A stretch of 64,000 nt of DNA from Xylocopa sonorina (taxonomy: Eukaryota > Arthropoda > Insecta > Hymenoptera > Apidae), in contig NC_135198.1 in the NCBI RefSeq assembly GCF_050948175.1, positions 13,815,001-13,879,000 on the forward strand, given 5' to 3'. The notes under the pieces were generated by a model, which was not told where the DNA came from, did not search any database, and saw only the letters and a list, made by a program, of their open reading frames with translations. Position numbers and translations under genes: made by a program. The stretch's first letter is position 1; each line of letters opens with the position of its first letter. Positions 1 through 11,498 of this stretch are shown here, one piece after another.

Positions 1-2818
1 ATTCTATATGTGTAAAGTTCTATACTGTTTTATCGAACAAACTGCTGAGCATTCCGCGTATATGCTTTGTAAGTATCGGCTACATAGAAGGATCTCTAAC
101 GCGTTTGCATAAAAATACATACCTACAGATGATACGTACCTATATCTGTCATAATGTAGTATACCTTGATCAATGTTCGATCAATACAATACTACCCTAT
201 ACAATACACGATTGTTATATGCACGTCGGTATGCGGTATCGTATGGTCTGTACTCCGAGATAATGTTCACATCGAGTTTACACCAGTTCCATGTGGGTGT
301 TCACGTCGCGGTTATTGGACATCAAAGAAACGGCTCGTAAACGAGACAATATCGAAGAATACAGCTTTAATTAAACCGTCAGGTTGTTGGGTTATATAGT
401 TTACATATCAGCAGAAAGTTTTGGTGCGGTTAAACGTTTTAACATATCAATTCAAGATGTATTTATTAGACGGCGTAGAAGAGAATATTTCACGTAAATG
501 TTACGGCATAATTAAAGAAGAAGCTTTTAGTCATTATTACGTCTATATATCGTCTATCAATGGTAATTAATAGGTGAAAATCAAGTCTTGAGATCGACCG
601 TTTACCTCGACTTACTCGATCCCGATACTTCCTTTCGCCTACCGTTCGTTACACTTTCCATGAGTATTCGGGAAATAACGAGGTAACTTTTCATTCGCAT
701 GGAAAAGGCACGTCGGTTGAATAGATTATTCGAAAATCTGCTTAGCGGACCACTCGGTTTTTCCACACAAATTTTCATTGGTATTCTTCCTCTTCTTCTC
801 CATTGCCAATAAACGACAGGGTATTTTTTCGGAGTTTACAGCTATTTGGGATGAACGATATAGGGAGCGTTCGCGCATGTGAATGTTGAACGACAGTCAG
901 CGTAACTTAACCATGGGAGCCGGGTGAATGTTTTATTTTCATCTGTGTCGTATAAAAAGAAGTGGACGTTCTGCTCGTAAGAAAAAGTTGTCACGTCGCG
1001 TCGTGTATCGAAGGGAACTGGTTTCACGGTGAAACTCGAGCAACGTTTCTTTCGCCTCGTATCTTTTGACTCGGAACGATTTTGCCTTCAACTCTTTTCC
1101 AAAAATGTTCAACTCTGATACTGTGTACTTGTACGATCTATCGTGAAGTGTTTTAGAACTCGTCACCTCTTAGAGTCGATTAACATTAAACTGAACTAGA
1201 ATGTCGATTACTCGTTGTTAGAATATCGAGTCGGACATTGGGCCGCGACATGACGCGGCAACCGGTCTCGCGATCTACATATTCAGTCCGGTGACAATAA
1301 GTAAGCAAGCTAGCAAACGTAAGGCCGGTGATTGCCGGTGATACAGGCGCCTGACCTGGCTGAACCTGGGCCAGCTTAACGCGTACAACAGACGGAATGG
1401 ACTCGCGCGAAAGCGTGCAACTGGAACCCAGTGAAACGAGAACCAACTGAGTCAACCGCGCCAGTCAGAATTTAGCTAGCCTTCGAACCGGTTCATTCCA
1501 TTTCTCTTCTTATTTCCATGATCGTACCATCATCCGTGAAAATCCAAGTGTCGTGAAAATACAACATCGAGAACCAAACAAGAGTATGTATTCGTGTGAT
1601 TCGTTGAAGGAATGTTACTTTTACTTGTTGACACGCAAATTGGTTCGACGATGGAAACACGATTTTTCAAACAATTGGCTAATCCACCGTTGCGTCGGTG
1701 AGCTCGTCGTCGGCATCACGAAGTAAGTGACTCTGACAAGAAATATATATGCGGATTCGTGCATACGAATTCGATACAAATACCGAATGGGAACGCTAAC
1801 ACCGTAATTAACACTGATAATCGACACTAGGCCAATTACAAGATTCGACGTATGTTATATGTATTATGAAACGATACGTGGCTAGAAACGTAATTTGTCG
1901 AGATCGAAATTTATCGGCAATGTCGGCATTGGCGCAAGGGGCCCATACGCCCAAGTACGTTGCCTACCGACACCTACTGTAAAAGTTCTTTCTCGAACTT
2001 GAAACGCTCCATCGTGAACAGTTTTCTCTTCTTCCTACTACCTACGCTACGAGCGCTACATTGCTTTTCTTTCTTTTTCATACGTTTCCCTCTTTTCACA
2101 AGTTGTTTTTAAAAGAAGGTTTAACGCTTGTACCTTATGGCAGGAGTGGCAAGTTTCACGGAGCAAAGGTCGCGCTATGGAGACGTTTGCACACAGTGGT
2201 TGTTGTAGCTGATCGTAGCTTGTACAATTTCGTTAGCAAATGATCAGTGGCTCGACTGACTAGGAACGCGAGTGTGCTACACGCGGTGAGGCGTGGCGGT
2301 GCATAAACTGTCGTCGCACTCGGGAAACTCGCGAAGCGTGGTTGCGCGGTCACGTTGGTAGCACTAGTAGGAAATAGGTATCATTGAACGCGGACAGGAG
2401 AATGCGTCGCGTCGCGTCGCCATCTCGCGTTTGCGCAAACCTCCTTGAACCTGGTAAAACCGTGCGAATTCGAAGATTGAACGGATTTTACGCGATACGG
2501 AGGAGACAGACGCGTGAAACTAGAGGACGGGGGAATCACGCGCGACAATTGGCAACCGTTGCCTGCCGTGAGTGCGTTGCGTGCACTGATTCCAAACAAG
2601 TCGTACAATTCGATCAAACTGTCGGTAACCAGCTAGCTCGTTGCTAGCTCGGATAAAGAGAAAAAGAAGCCGTTGAGAGGGTTGTTCCTCGTATGTAAGT
2701 AGACGCGAGGGGGAATCATCGCACTGGGTGCTTCGATGAAAATACTTGTCGACTTGGTTCACGACTAGATGATTCGAACGAACACATGATAGCTACATAG
2801 ATAGACAGATAGATAGAC

Positions 2819-2851
<33 letters not shown>

Positions 2852-2983
2852 TAGAGAAGATTTGGTCTATCGAGTGCTGACATCCAACTGACTGTTCATT
2901 TACTGTTGTCGCGTGTCGCTCGATCGCAAACGCGACACTCGATCAGCGAGACAGACAGCTGATCGCGGATCATCGAATCTAAA
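1..2983. other. No recognisable gene; upstream DNA of the MADF gene
   Basis: I see no reading frame here that looks like a conserved protein. The short open frames on both strands lack domain-like composition and splice continuity. The last few hundred bases presumably hold the promoter and 5' UTR of the gene starting at 2984. A GATA-type microsatellite sits about 130 bp before its ATG. Confidence 0.6.
2803..2853. repeat. (GATA)n microsatellite
   Basis: A run of AGAT/GATA units with a few GACA variants, ending in a short TA stretch. It lies in the probable promoter or 5' UTR of the MADF-domain gene. Confidence 0.9.
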
Positions 2984-4222
2984 ATGTCGACGTCCGACTT
3001 GGTTGGATACTCGCACGATTTCCTAACGGAATTCATTCAATTGTACCGAAGTTTCCCCTGCTTGTGGCAGGTCCGGTCTAAAGGATACAAGGACAGGCTG
3101 CTTCGAAACCGTGCTTACGATACCCTCGTGCAGAAACTGAAAGAGGTAAATCCGCTCGCGGATAGAGAGGCGGTCATACGAAAAATCAACACTTTGAGAA
3201 CCGCGTTTAGAAGGGAATACAAGAAAGTGCGAAGCTCGCAGAAGATGGTCCAGAATCATCGAGAACGATACAGATCCTCGTTGTGGTACTACGACATTTT
3301 GAAGTTTGTCGCGGAACAGAACGAGCCGAATCAACTAGACGAAGAGAGGAACGGTAGAAACGGCTGTTTGGTTAACCCGCCGTGTCTCCCTCAAGAGGAA
3401 ACGATGGTACGACCTCGTCCAATTTTCCCCGAGAGTTATCTTTCGATATTCAAATTTCGATTCTGCCATTTGCCGCATATTCCCTTATCCCATTTCGCCC
3501 TCTCCCACTTTCTCTGTTCCTCTTCCCGGACCGTTATCGATCCGATAACTCGACTCGAGCGGTGCAACGCAGAAAGTTAGTTATCTGCTATTTATTCGCC
3601 GATGAAAGCGGCGTATTCTCGCTCGTGGTATCGCGCGAAAGGTTGATAAACAATCTAAAGGATTATGGTTACGTAACCAGAGAGAACACGTATACGTATA
3701 AGCATGTCACCTTTCGTATCGCGTGGGAACACTGTCCGTCACACCCGTTCAATTACAGTTAGCCACCTACCTTTTTTTTAGCCTCCGCGAACTGACGTAG
3801 AGAAGACCGAGCCACCGTCACCAGCACCATCCCCGGAAGCTACCTCCGTCCCGGGCTTTCAGCCAATCATTTTGGAAACTGAAGGCTCGTACGCGAGAAG
3901 AATCGCGTCCGGTACAGCGGCTGGAGATCCTCTCGGAAGAAAGTATCATCGGCAGGAAAGTTTGTTCGCTCGTGAACCAGGGGAACCGAGTACCGAGCTC
4001 GCGCCTAGACGGTTTCCCAACGCTCTAACGGACGACGATTTCGAGACCTTCGGTCGTTACGTGGCTGGCAAATTGAGGAAGTCGGTGCCTCGGCAAAGTA
4101 TCATTGCCGAGAAGATTATCGCGGACGTCCTCTTGCGAGCGAATCTTGGCACCTTGAAGGAAACCACTTCCCTTACGGAGAGAGTACCTTCCCGTTGCTT
4201 TCTAGTAATGGACGATCACTGA
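2984..4222 (+). CDS. MADF-domain (Adf-1-like) DNA-binding protein with BESS-like C-terminus
   Basis: Two exons by eye, 2984-3406 and 3782-4222, both joined in phase 0, giving about 287 residues. Residues about 12-110 look like a MADF domain: 'FLTEFIQLYRSFPCLW', then 'RAYDTLVQKL', then 'INTLRTAFRREYKKV', then 'SSLWYYDILKF'. This Myb/SANT-related fold binds DNA in the Adf-1 family. The C-terminal part has 'DDDFETFGRYVAGKLRKSV' followed by a helical 'IIAEKIIADVLLRANLG', which resembles the BESS protein-interaction motif that often follows MADF. A proline-rich linker lies between them. The ATG was chosen because the MADF domain begins only about ten residues later. MADF-BESS proteins are nuclear transcription regulators and are expanded in insects; no target can be inferred. 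The next gene is a tRNA about 110 bp downstream. Confidence 0.8.
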
Positions 4223-4334
4223 ATCTATCGCAATTATTAGGAACGATCCGATAATGTGTCACGATCGAAACGAAATTACCTAAACTACTTGCAACGCAGC
4301 GTGTTTTCTGTATTAAAAATAAAATTCTCCATAT

Positions 4335-4416
4335 GACGAGGTGGCCGAGTGGTTAAGGCGTTGGACTGCTAATCCAATGTGCTCTGCACGCGTGGGTTCG
4401 AATCCCATCCTCGTCG
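4335..4416 (+). tRNA. tRNA-Ser (GCT anticodon)
   Basis: An 82-nt cloverleaf can be folded by eye. The acceptor arm GACGAGG pairs with CCTCGTC and is followed by a G discriminator. The anticodon loop CTGCTAA carries GCT, which reads AGC/AGU serine codons. A long variable arm, typical of class II tRNASer, sits before the TΨC arm with GGTTCGAATCC. No intron is visible. A T-run (Pol III terminator) follows at about 4425. An AATAAA just before the gene is probably the polyadenylation signal of the MADF gene. Confidence 0.95.
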
Positions 4417-5007
4417 TCGTTTATTTTTTTTCTCTCTCCGAGTATATTTTTTCTACAAACCTGATCGTTTACGTAATTAACTCCATGTTCGTTACAAGAT
4501 TTCTCGGCATTCGATCGTGCACGATTTAGAACGTAAACGCAACGGCGTTTAAAAAGTCGAACATCAGATGCACCTGAGCATAATTCTATGCAACTTCGAC
4601 TTCGACGCTTCTAACATGCTTTTAGAAATACAGCTACCGATAACTTTATTCGCGGATAGCCGTAAAACGCAAAAAACTAGTTTTAAAATTTCATGTGACA
4701 ATATTATAGTTATACGCTGTCCTGAAAAATAAATCGGGAAGCTACGAAAGCTCGTTCATTGTCGCGCTTGTTTTTTCATAAGCACTTAACACTCTGCTCC
4801 TCGAGCTCCGCGTTGGACAGGAGAATTTATGAAAAAAAATTGTCCGCTCTTGGTGTTATACTTGAACAAGTTCGATCAAAAATGTATTTCCTTTCTTGCT
4901 AAAGGTATCGCATGATGACGCGGATAGTGTCAAAGGCAAAAGGCCCATTTCTTACTTCTGTTCGATTGATAAATTTTCGAGCGAGGACGTGTTAGCAAAA
5001 GAAATTC

Positions 5008-5024
5008 CGCTCCCGGGTGGGCTC

Positions 5025-5061
<37 letters not shown>

Positions 5062-5081
5062 GCCGATTGCGCCACGGAAGC
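5008..5081 (-). tRNA. tRNA-Asn (GTT anticodon)
   Basis: On the minus strand a 74-nt cloverleaf is visible. Acceptor GCTTCCG pairs with CGGGAGC (one G-T pair), with a G discriminator. The anticodon loop CTGTTAA carries GTT, reading asparagine codons. The TΨC arm contains GGTTCGAGCCC and the D arm GGCGCAATCGGCTAGCGCG. No intron. It is oriented opposite to the tRNA-Ser about 600 bp away. Confidence 0.95.
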
Positions 5082-5997
5082 AATTTGATAACGGATTTTT
5101 AATATTAAAACATGCATTGAAGTTGGCAATATTTGCAAAAACCATTTAATGCAAAGCTAATAATTTTATTTTATAACGCATCGCAAGATAATTGAAAACT
5201 GAGCAATCTTAAAGAATAGTTTCCAATAATTAACCGTACGACAAATTATCAACATACGAAGTTCATTTAAACGAATTCTCGGCAAGAAATCCTTACCCTT
5301 TGCTGATTGCACTTTTAATATCATCTGTTTTCTCGATCAACAGCCTCGGTAAGGTTATACATTCGAGAGAGTAGGTGCGACCATACGCACACGCGACTAA
5401 CTATTACGTTGTGCACGCGTTAACAAACCATAAAACGAGGCATCGTTTGCGCTCGGTAAGCGCATTGCTGCGCGTTCAAGTACTACTACACATATGTATC
5501 TACATGTTACTCATCATCCGCCTTTCTCCGCTGTTCGGTCGTGTCTGGCTCACGCGCGAACCGGTCTTCGAGTCGCAAAAGAAAGGAAAAATAAAAAAGG
5601 AAGATAGAGGACGCAAGGACAGAAGAGTCAATTGACCGTTAAATGTACCAAACTCTTTCGAACTGGCCGTTGATAACGAACACGGCACCTCTTTACGAAA
5701 ATACGATATCTTTTGCATCCATCTTATTATATTATAATATAATATATTTATTATATTATATCCATGATGGAATCATCGAGTCGAACAAAACTGATCCAGA
5801 GACGCGGTAAGGTCGATATTAATCCTGGCAGACATCCAGACTCGAGACAATGCCAATCTGGGTACGGATAATATCGCATCCTCGGCGAGATACCTATGTA
5901 TATACTTAACTACGTAATTATCGTTTCGGGCAATTCGTGTTTGCGCCCCCAATTTTCTGTTTGTTTCATGGCTGTCGGGAGATTGAACAGAGAAATT

Positions 5998-6033
<36 letters not shown>

Positions 6034-9000
6034 GTGAAATTAACACGAGTAAACGCGGGAAAATCAGCGGCAGGCATCAGCCGAAAAATCGATAATTTCT
6101 CATTTTGTCGCGTGTAATCCGGAAAGGTAAGTATCGTGTATGCATATTTGAATGCATAGGAGCCGAATATTAAAAAAAAAAACTGTTTGATAGATTGTTT
6201 AGGCTGTTGGTCGCAACAGAAACGTAGGGAAGAAATTACAGGATAAGTACGTAAGACATTCCGTAAAGGTGAAAAAGAATTTGTCACACTTCTCGATTAA
6301 ATCTAGCGACCCTTTACGTTCGACCGATGTTTTCGTTTATTATGTGTTTCCGCAGGGACGTGTATCGAAAGTCCAACTCCGTTTATCCCGACTATAAGTT
6401 ATGATTTCGTAGTCGCGCTTAAATCATCTGGAAAAAAAATTCGTCCCTCTGAACGAATTGTTGTAATCTTTCAACCGGGATGGTTTGTACCTTGCAGATA
6501 GACCGCGGTGGAATGAGTCTTACTTGCTGAGCGGTAGCAGGTAGAAGGGTAAGGTGGTAAGGATGAGGGTGGGGGAATGCACCCCGTTTGAATACGGCCC
6601 TGTAACGTGCCCGCCCAATAAGGGTGCATAGTCGGCGGCGTTCAGTCTCGTCGGTACGGTCGGCGAGATAGCCGGTTTTCATTTCTCGAATCGTTGTACT
6701 CTCGAGTGTCGCGTGCTGCCGGCCTCACCGCTGTCGTGATTGTATCAAAGGAGCGGGGTTTTGCGTTTCATCCGAATAGAATTGTCGCAGCTTCGACGAC
6801 GGTGTTCTTGTTCGAGATTGTTCAATCCGTATTTTGGGCGCAGGAGGAAGTTGTAACCAATGGGGGATGACGTTCGATGGAAAACAAGGTAAACGATGTT
6901 CCTCCCCGATACCGTTTCGGTGCGTTTCGTTTCACTTTTCAATATTATAGTTATATATCATCGACAAACGAGCAGACGGTTTACGAAAATGTTTCTCATC
7001 AAACGAATTCTTTTATTTTGATCGTTGTCGATAACAGCTAATAGCGACGGACTGCAATGATTCGCTGCATCGTAATTATCTATATAACATTAAGTGAACG
7101 CGTAAACCGCGATTACCTCGCGGCACCTCGACTCCCTTTTACCGCGGCAGAAAACGAGGAGGAAAGAAACGACGGCGAAACAAGAATGGTTTATGGTAAT
7201 CTTGGTTCGTACTTTTTTTTGACTCTGTCATCCCACAAACGAATCCTGTTCTAGTTACATAACCTATACGCCTTCGATTATACGGTACGTACATTGACCA
7301 ACTTTCGAAAGCAATGGGAAACGTAACAAGAGACGAACGTTGCGCTGTGTTGATCATTTACGCGCAACACGCTTACCATAACTTTTCAATTATTTAAATC
7401 TCGTAATTTCACAGACATTAGTACTGTTATTACTATTTTGGGGCAAACAGAAATAGATCGCATTGCGTTCCTGCGACAGACAGGCAGACAGACCAGTCCA
7501 GGGGTCCTCCTCCTACTGCTTTTCCTGTCATCGAATAGTATGTACTGTTATAAAGTTTCCCGAGGAATTGCCGAGAAAGAGACACATTTTCGCAAACCGT
7601 TCTCTTTCGCGTATGGAGAAGAGAGAACTGGCGTTATCGCGAATAAGATGATTCGGTGGACGGCTATAATATAATGCGTTACCGAGAATACGATCTCTAC
7701 CGGCTGGCAAGATATCGCAGCATTCGTTATCTCGCGGGCAGTCGGTGATGAAATCTGTTTGTTGAAAAATATTCACAAGACGAAGACGAAGATGAAAAGG
7801 GAGAAAATGGATCGTCGGTTGTTAACGAGTTAGACGAGAGAGTGAACGGTTGGTAGCTCTCTTTCTCTCTTTCTCTCTCTTGTAGCGTACTTTCGATTCA
7901 AGGACTTGCGTACTTGTCGAAGCTGCGAAAGACGGCGCTCGAAGGGAAGGAAATAAAAGCGAGAAACCTTTTCATTATCATTGCTACCGATATCTGAGTG
8001 CCTCTGGTTTTGTTCCCCCTCGTTTCTCCCCTCGAGCCGTTGCACTCCTTCGAGCAGCCGCGAAATATGCGCAACGCGTCGCGTGGATGAGTGGTTGGAT
8101 AGATTATTTTTGGTCACGAGGTTGCGTCTCGAGGGTAGTTTGTTGGAATTAGTCGTTTTAGTAAAGGGTGCGCTGACAACTGGAGCAAAGGGGTTGCCTT
8201 TTACCGTTTCCCTCGACTCGTATCCTGATTAATGTTTCATTTAAATTCACCAGCGAGTCGCGCGCGTAACCCATTTAGGGTAGGATGAGTATTCCCTTTA
8301 CTCCAATCGATCGGTAAACCTCGCCGACAACTGACACATACCCGTTACCGAATTGTGCCGACGTTTCCCTATATAGAATCAGACAGTCGGGAAATGAACG
8401 ATACGTCAGTCAATTCAAACTCAACGTTATCTCGTAGCGAAGAAAGGCGGTCAGGTGGGAATTATGTTAACCGATTAACCGTTAACATGTTAAACAATTT
8501 CAATTTTTCTGTATTACGGCAAGTCGTAATACGATTAAGCTATTTACGTTTCCTTTCAATCGACTAGCTGTGTTTTCTACGAGAAAACTGATGGGATGTA
8601 TGTTGCTCGTGGGATCGAGAACCACCGGTTGAACGAGCACACCGGCCTCGCAACTGCCGAGCTTTCTAAACCACGCGAACCAATAGAAGTTTAACTCGCG
8701 CCGGTCGATCGATCGATCGATCGATCTATCTATCCGTAAAAAGGTGGTTGTCGGGTTGACGATCGATTCAACTACCCTGTAGATCCCAGGGTTGCCTAGG
8801 GGCGAGAGCTCTCAGGGAGTTGCCATGACGACCAACATTGGCCCGCGCGCCGTACCAGACCAACCAGTGGTGCTCAAACCAAATCTTTCCGACGTGCTCT
8901 TCCTCTTTCCTACCTTTCATCCTCCATGCCTGTCTGTCTGCCTGCTTGTCGCCCTTGTTGCGCCACTGCTTTCGTTCCCTCTACCATCGGGTTGCTTCTG

Positions 9001-9987
9001 AAAATCGTTCCAACACGGTCAATTTCTACGCGACTACCTATATATGTATATATAAATAAACATTAGCCTGTACGCGTTATTCATTCTCGCAAAAGAACTC
9101 GATCGATTATCTTTATCTTAACGCGGCGTTGCGTCGGCGCAAAGCATTCACCGTACAGCATCTTAATGAAATTAATCGCATCCTCGTTAACCGATCGTAG
9201 ATCGCACTTTGCACTTTGCTCCTCGCTCGACTTTACACGAACAAAAGGGTGAAGGACCGCACGGATACTTCCACAGCTTCCTTTCTTTCCCACCCCTCTT
9301 CGTCTCTTTTTTTTTTTTCTTTTTCCTTCTCCGTTTATATAATTTCAATCGGTCACGCGTTATTCTTGACACCTTGAGCACCTTGAGCACAAGAGACGTT
9401 TAAAAGCGGCGGCTAGTAATCCTCGACTGCTATTATCGAAGATACGATGCCAGTTCTCGTCACTTTCGACTTTGGGTGTTGTCCAAGGAAATTAAAAAGA
9501 TGGCTGAGATATTTCTATACCCAACAGCAAATTACGGCAACGAGCCTGTTACACAAAGTTCAGTACTTTTTACCCGTGACAACGTGTGTAAGACCCGTTT
9601 GTGAACTGACCGTTTTCAACTTTCAAAAATTTCATCCCTCACGATCCTTTTCAGCGTTTTCCGTTGAATAACTATTACTTATACTATCACTCGTATTATG
9701 GTTCATGGTTTCATTCCAATCAGATCTATGCAATTAGTTGCGATCTTCCGATTTTCTTTCTCTGTTACAGATCCGTTGGTTCATGTCGCCAGGGAATGGC
9801 GCGAGGAGAAACAGCGTGTTGGTTTTCCACGCTAATCGGTCAAAGGACAAAAACCTAGGAGCTACAGCCAGTAAAACGTTTTTACGGATCGCCGTTGTCT
9901 GGCGATACGTCCGTGAAATGGATTAGTTGAAAGAAGAAAATTTATTTCTGAATTTTCCATTGTTTCTGAATTCTCTTATCACACATC
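5082..9987. other. Gene-poor interval
   Basis: Nearly 5 kb in which I recognise no conserved protein or RNA gene. It contains an AT-rich palindromic stretch near 5725-5760, a (GA)n run at 6001-6030 and a (GATC)n run at about 8706-8724. Part of it may be 5' UTR exons or promoter of the disordered-protein gene starting at 9988, but nothing in the sequence decides this. Confidence 0.5.
6001..6030. repeat. (GA)n microsatellite
   Basis: Perfect GA dinucleotide run in the gene-poor interval. Confidence 0.9.
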
Positions 9988-11457
9988 ATGTTCGGGACGA
10001 AACTACGCACGTGGATGGAAGCGCATATCGTGCGATCGAAAAAGAAAAAGGATCGAAAGAAAGGAGAGAAAGGTTTCGAATCGAATTGCAACTCTCCTCG
10101 AAATCACGGAGCCAACAGGTCTCCCGCGTTACATCAAGTGAGTACGTTGCTGCGACTGAGTAAATACATAACCATGGCTGTCCAATCTAAGTCGCAAGTA
10201 TCGATTCGGTCGTTCATTTATTTATTTCTACACGTGTGCATACGAGATTGTTCAAACCGCAATTATCTACTCGTAGGTTCACCCGGTGGATTCACTTTCA
10301 ACGAACGTGGATGGGATTCGATTGCACGGAGAAGGTGGCCGATCCGGAACTGCGACCGCGTCCTCAGCTACGTCCGCTGGCACCGGTAGCGTGAATCTCT
10401 CCTCTCCGGAAAGTGCTTACAGTACCGGATACTCGACGGATGGTACCTCACCTGGAACTAGCTATCCACCAGAGTATTATATCAACATCAGAACCGGCAC
10501 CCATTACTTTCAAAGTAACGCTAACGTTACCGCGACTACCTACAACAACAACAACAACAACAACAATGGCAGCAGCAGTAACAACAACAACAACAACAAC
10601 AACACTAACAACAACAACGAAAACAATAACGGCAGATCAAAGAGACTGATCGACGCGACACTTTCGCCGGTTACCGTTTCAATCTCTAGTCGCCAAAATG
10701 GAAAATTCGAGGATAACGTTGAACCCTTCACCCCTTCTGTAACCACTGTGCCCGCTTCCGGTAACACGACTATAAACAACAAACTGTTAAATGATGTCCG
10801 AACGAGCACGCCGACTAAGGTACGTACAAAAATCGTACCCACATCGGTCGCCTTTTCGCGTGCTTATGCTTTAAGTGAGAAATCTCTGTGGAAAGAAAAC
10901 CAGACTAGAGACAAAGCTTTGTCAAACAGATCGACCATCATCCGCCGAACGAGGCACTCTTTGCGGATACTTTGAGGAGCAATCTGGTCCTGCCGCCGCC
11001 TTCCTCGATACCGCCACCTCTCCTGTCGCCAACGATTCAATCGCCACGCGAACGTTCTCGCATTCGTACAAATCCATGGTTGTCTGCAAATTCGTCTGGT
11101 TCAAGCACAACTGGCTTCAAATCGAGACTAAATCTCGACGATGCTAGCAGCGGTTCAGCACCGAAGCTCACAGAATCCTCGGGAAGCGCCAGCGATGTAA
11201 ACGCGAGTAGCACGCGGGAAGCACGGACTAGAAGAGAGTTTAAGCAAGAAAGTCTTAGCGCTGGAAGAAGCCCGTTAGTATATATGCAATCTAGTTTCTC
11301 TGCATTTCTCGAAAAACTTTGTTACTCCAGCACTTTGTCTGTTTGTCATAGTATAAACCAAAATTGGAGAATAGCGTCCGGTATGGAAATTCGACCAAAG
11401 ATAGCTTTAGCTGCGCAACGACGCAGTAGTAGTAGCAGTAGCAGCAGTAGCAGTAGT

Positions 11458-11498
<41 letters not shown>

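Noticed and set aside
4341..4529. Short open frame starting in the tRNA-Ser region
   Set aside because: It overlaps the tRNA; the peptide is simply the translated tRNA plus AT-rich flank.
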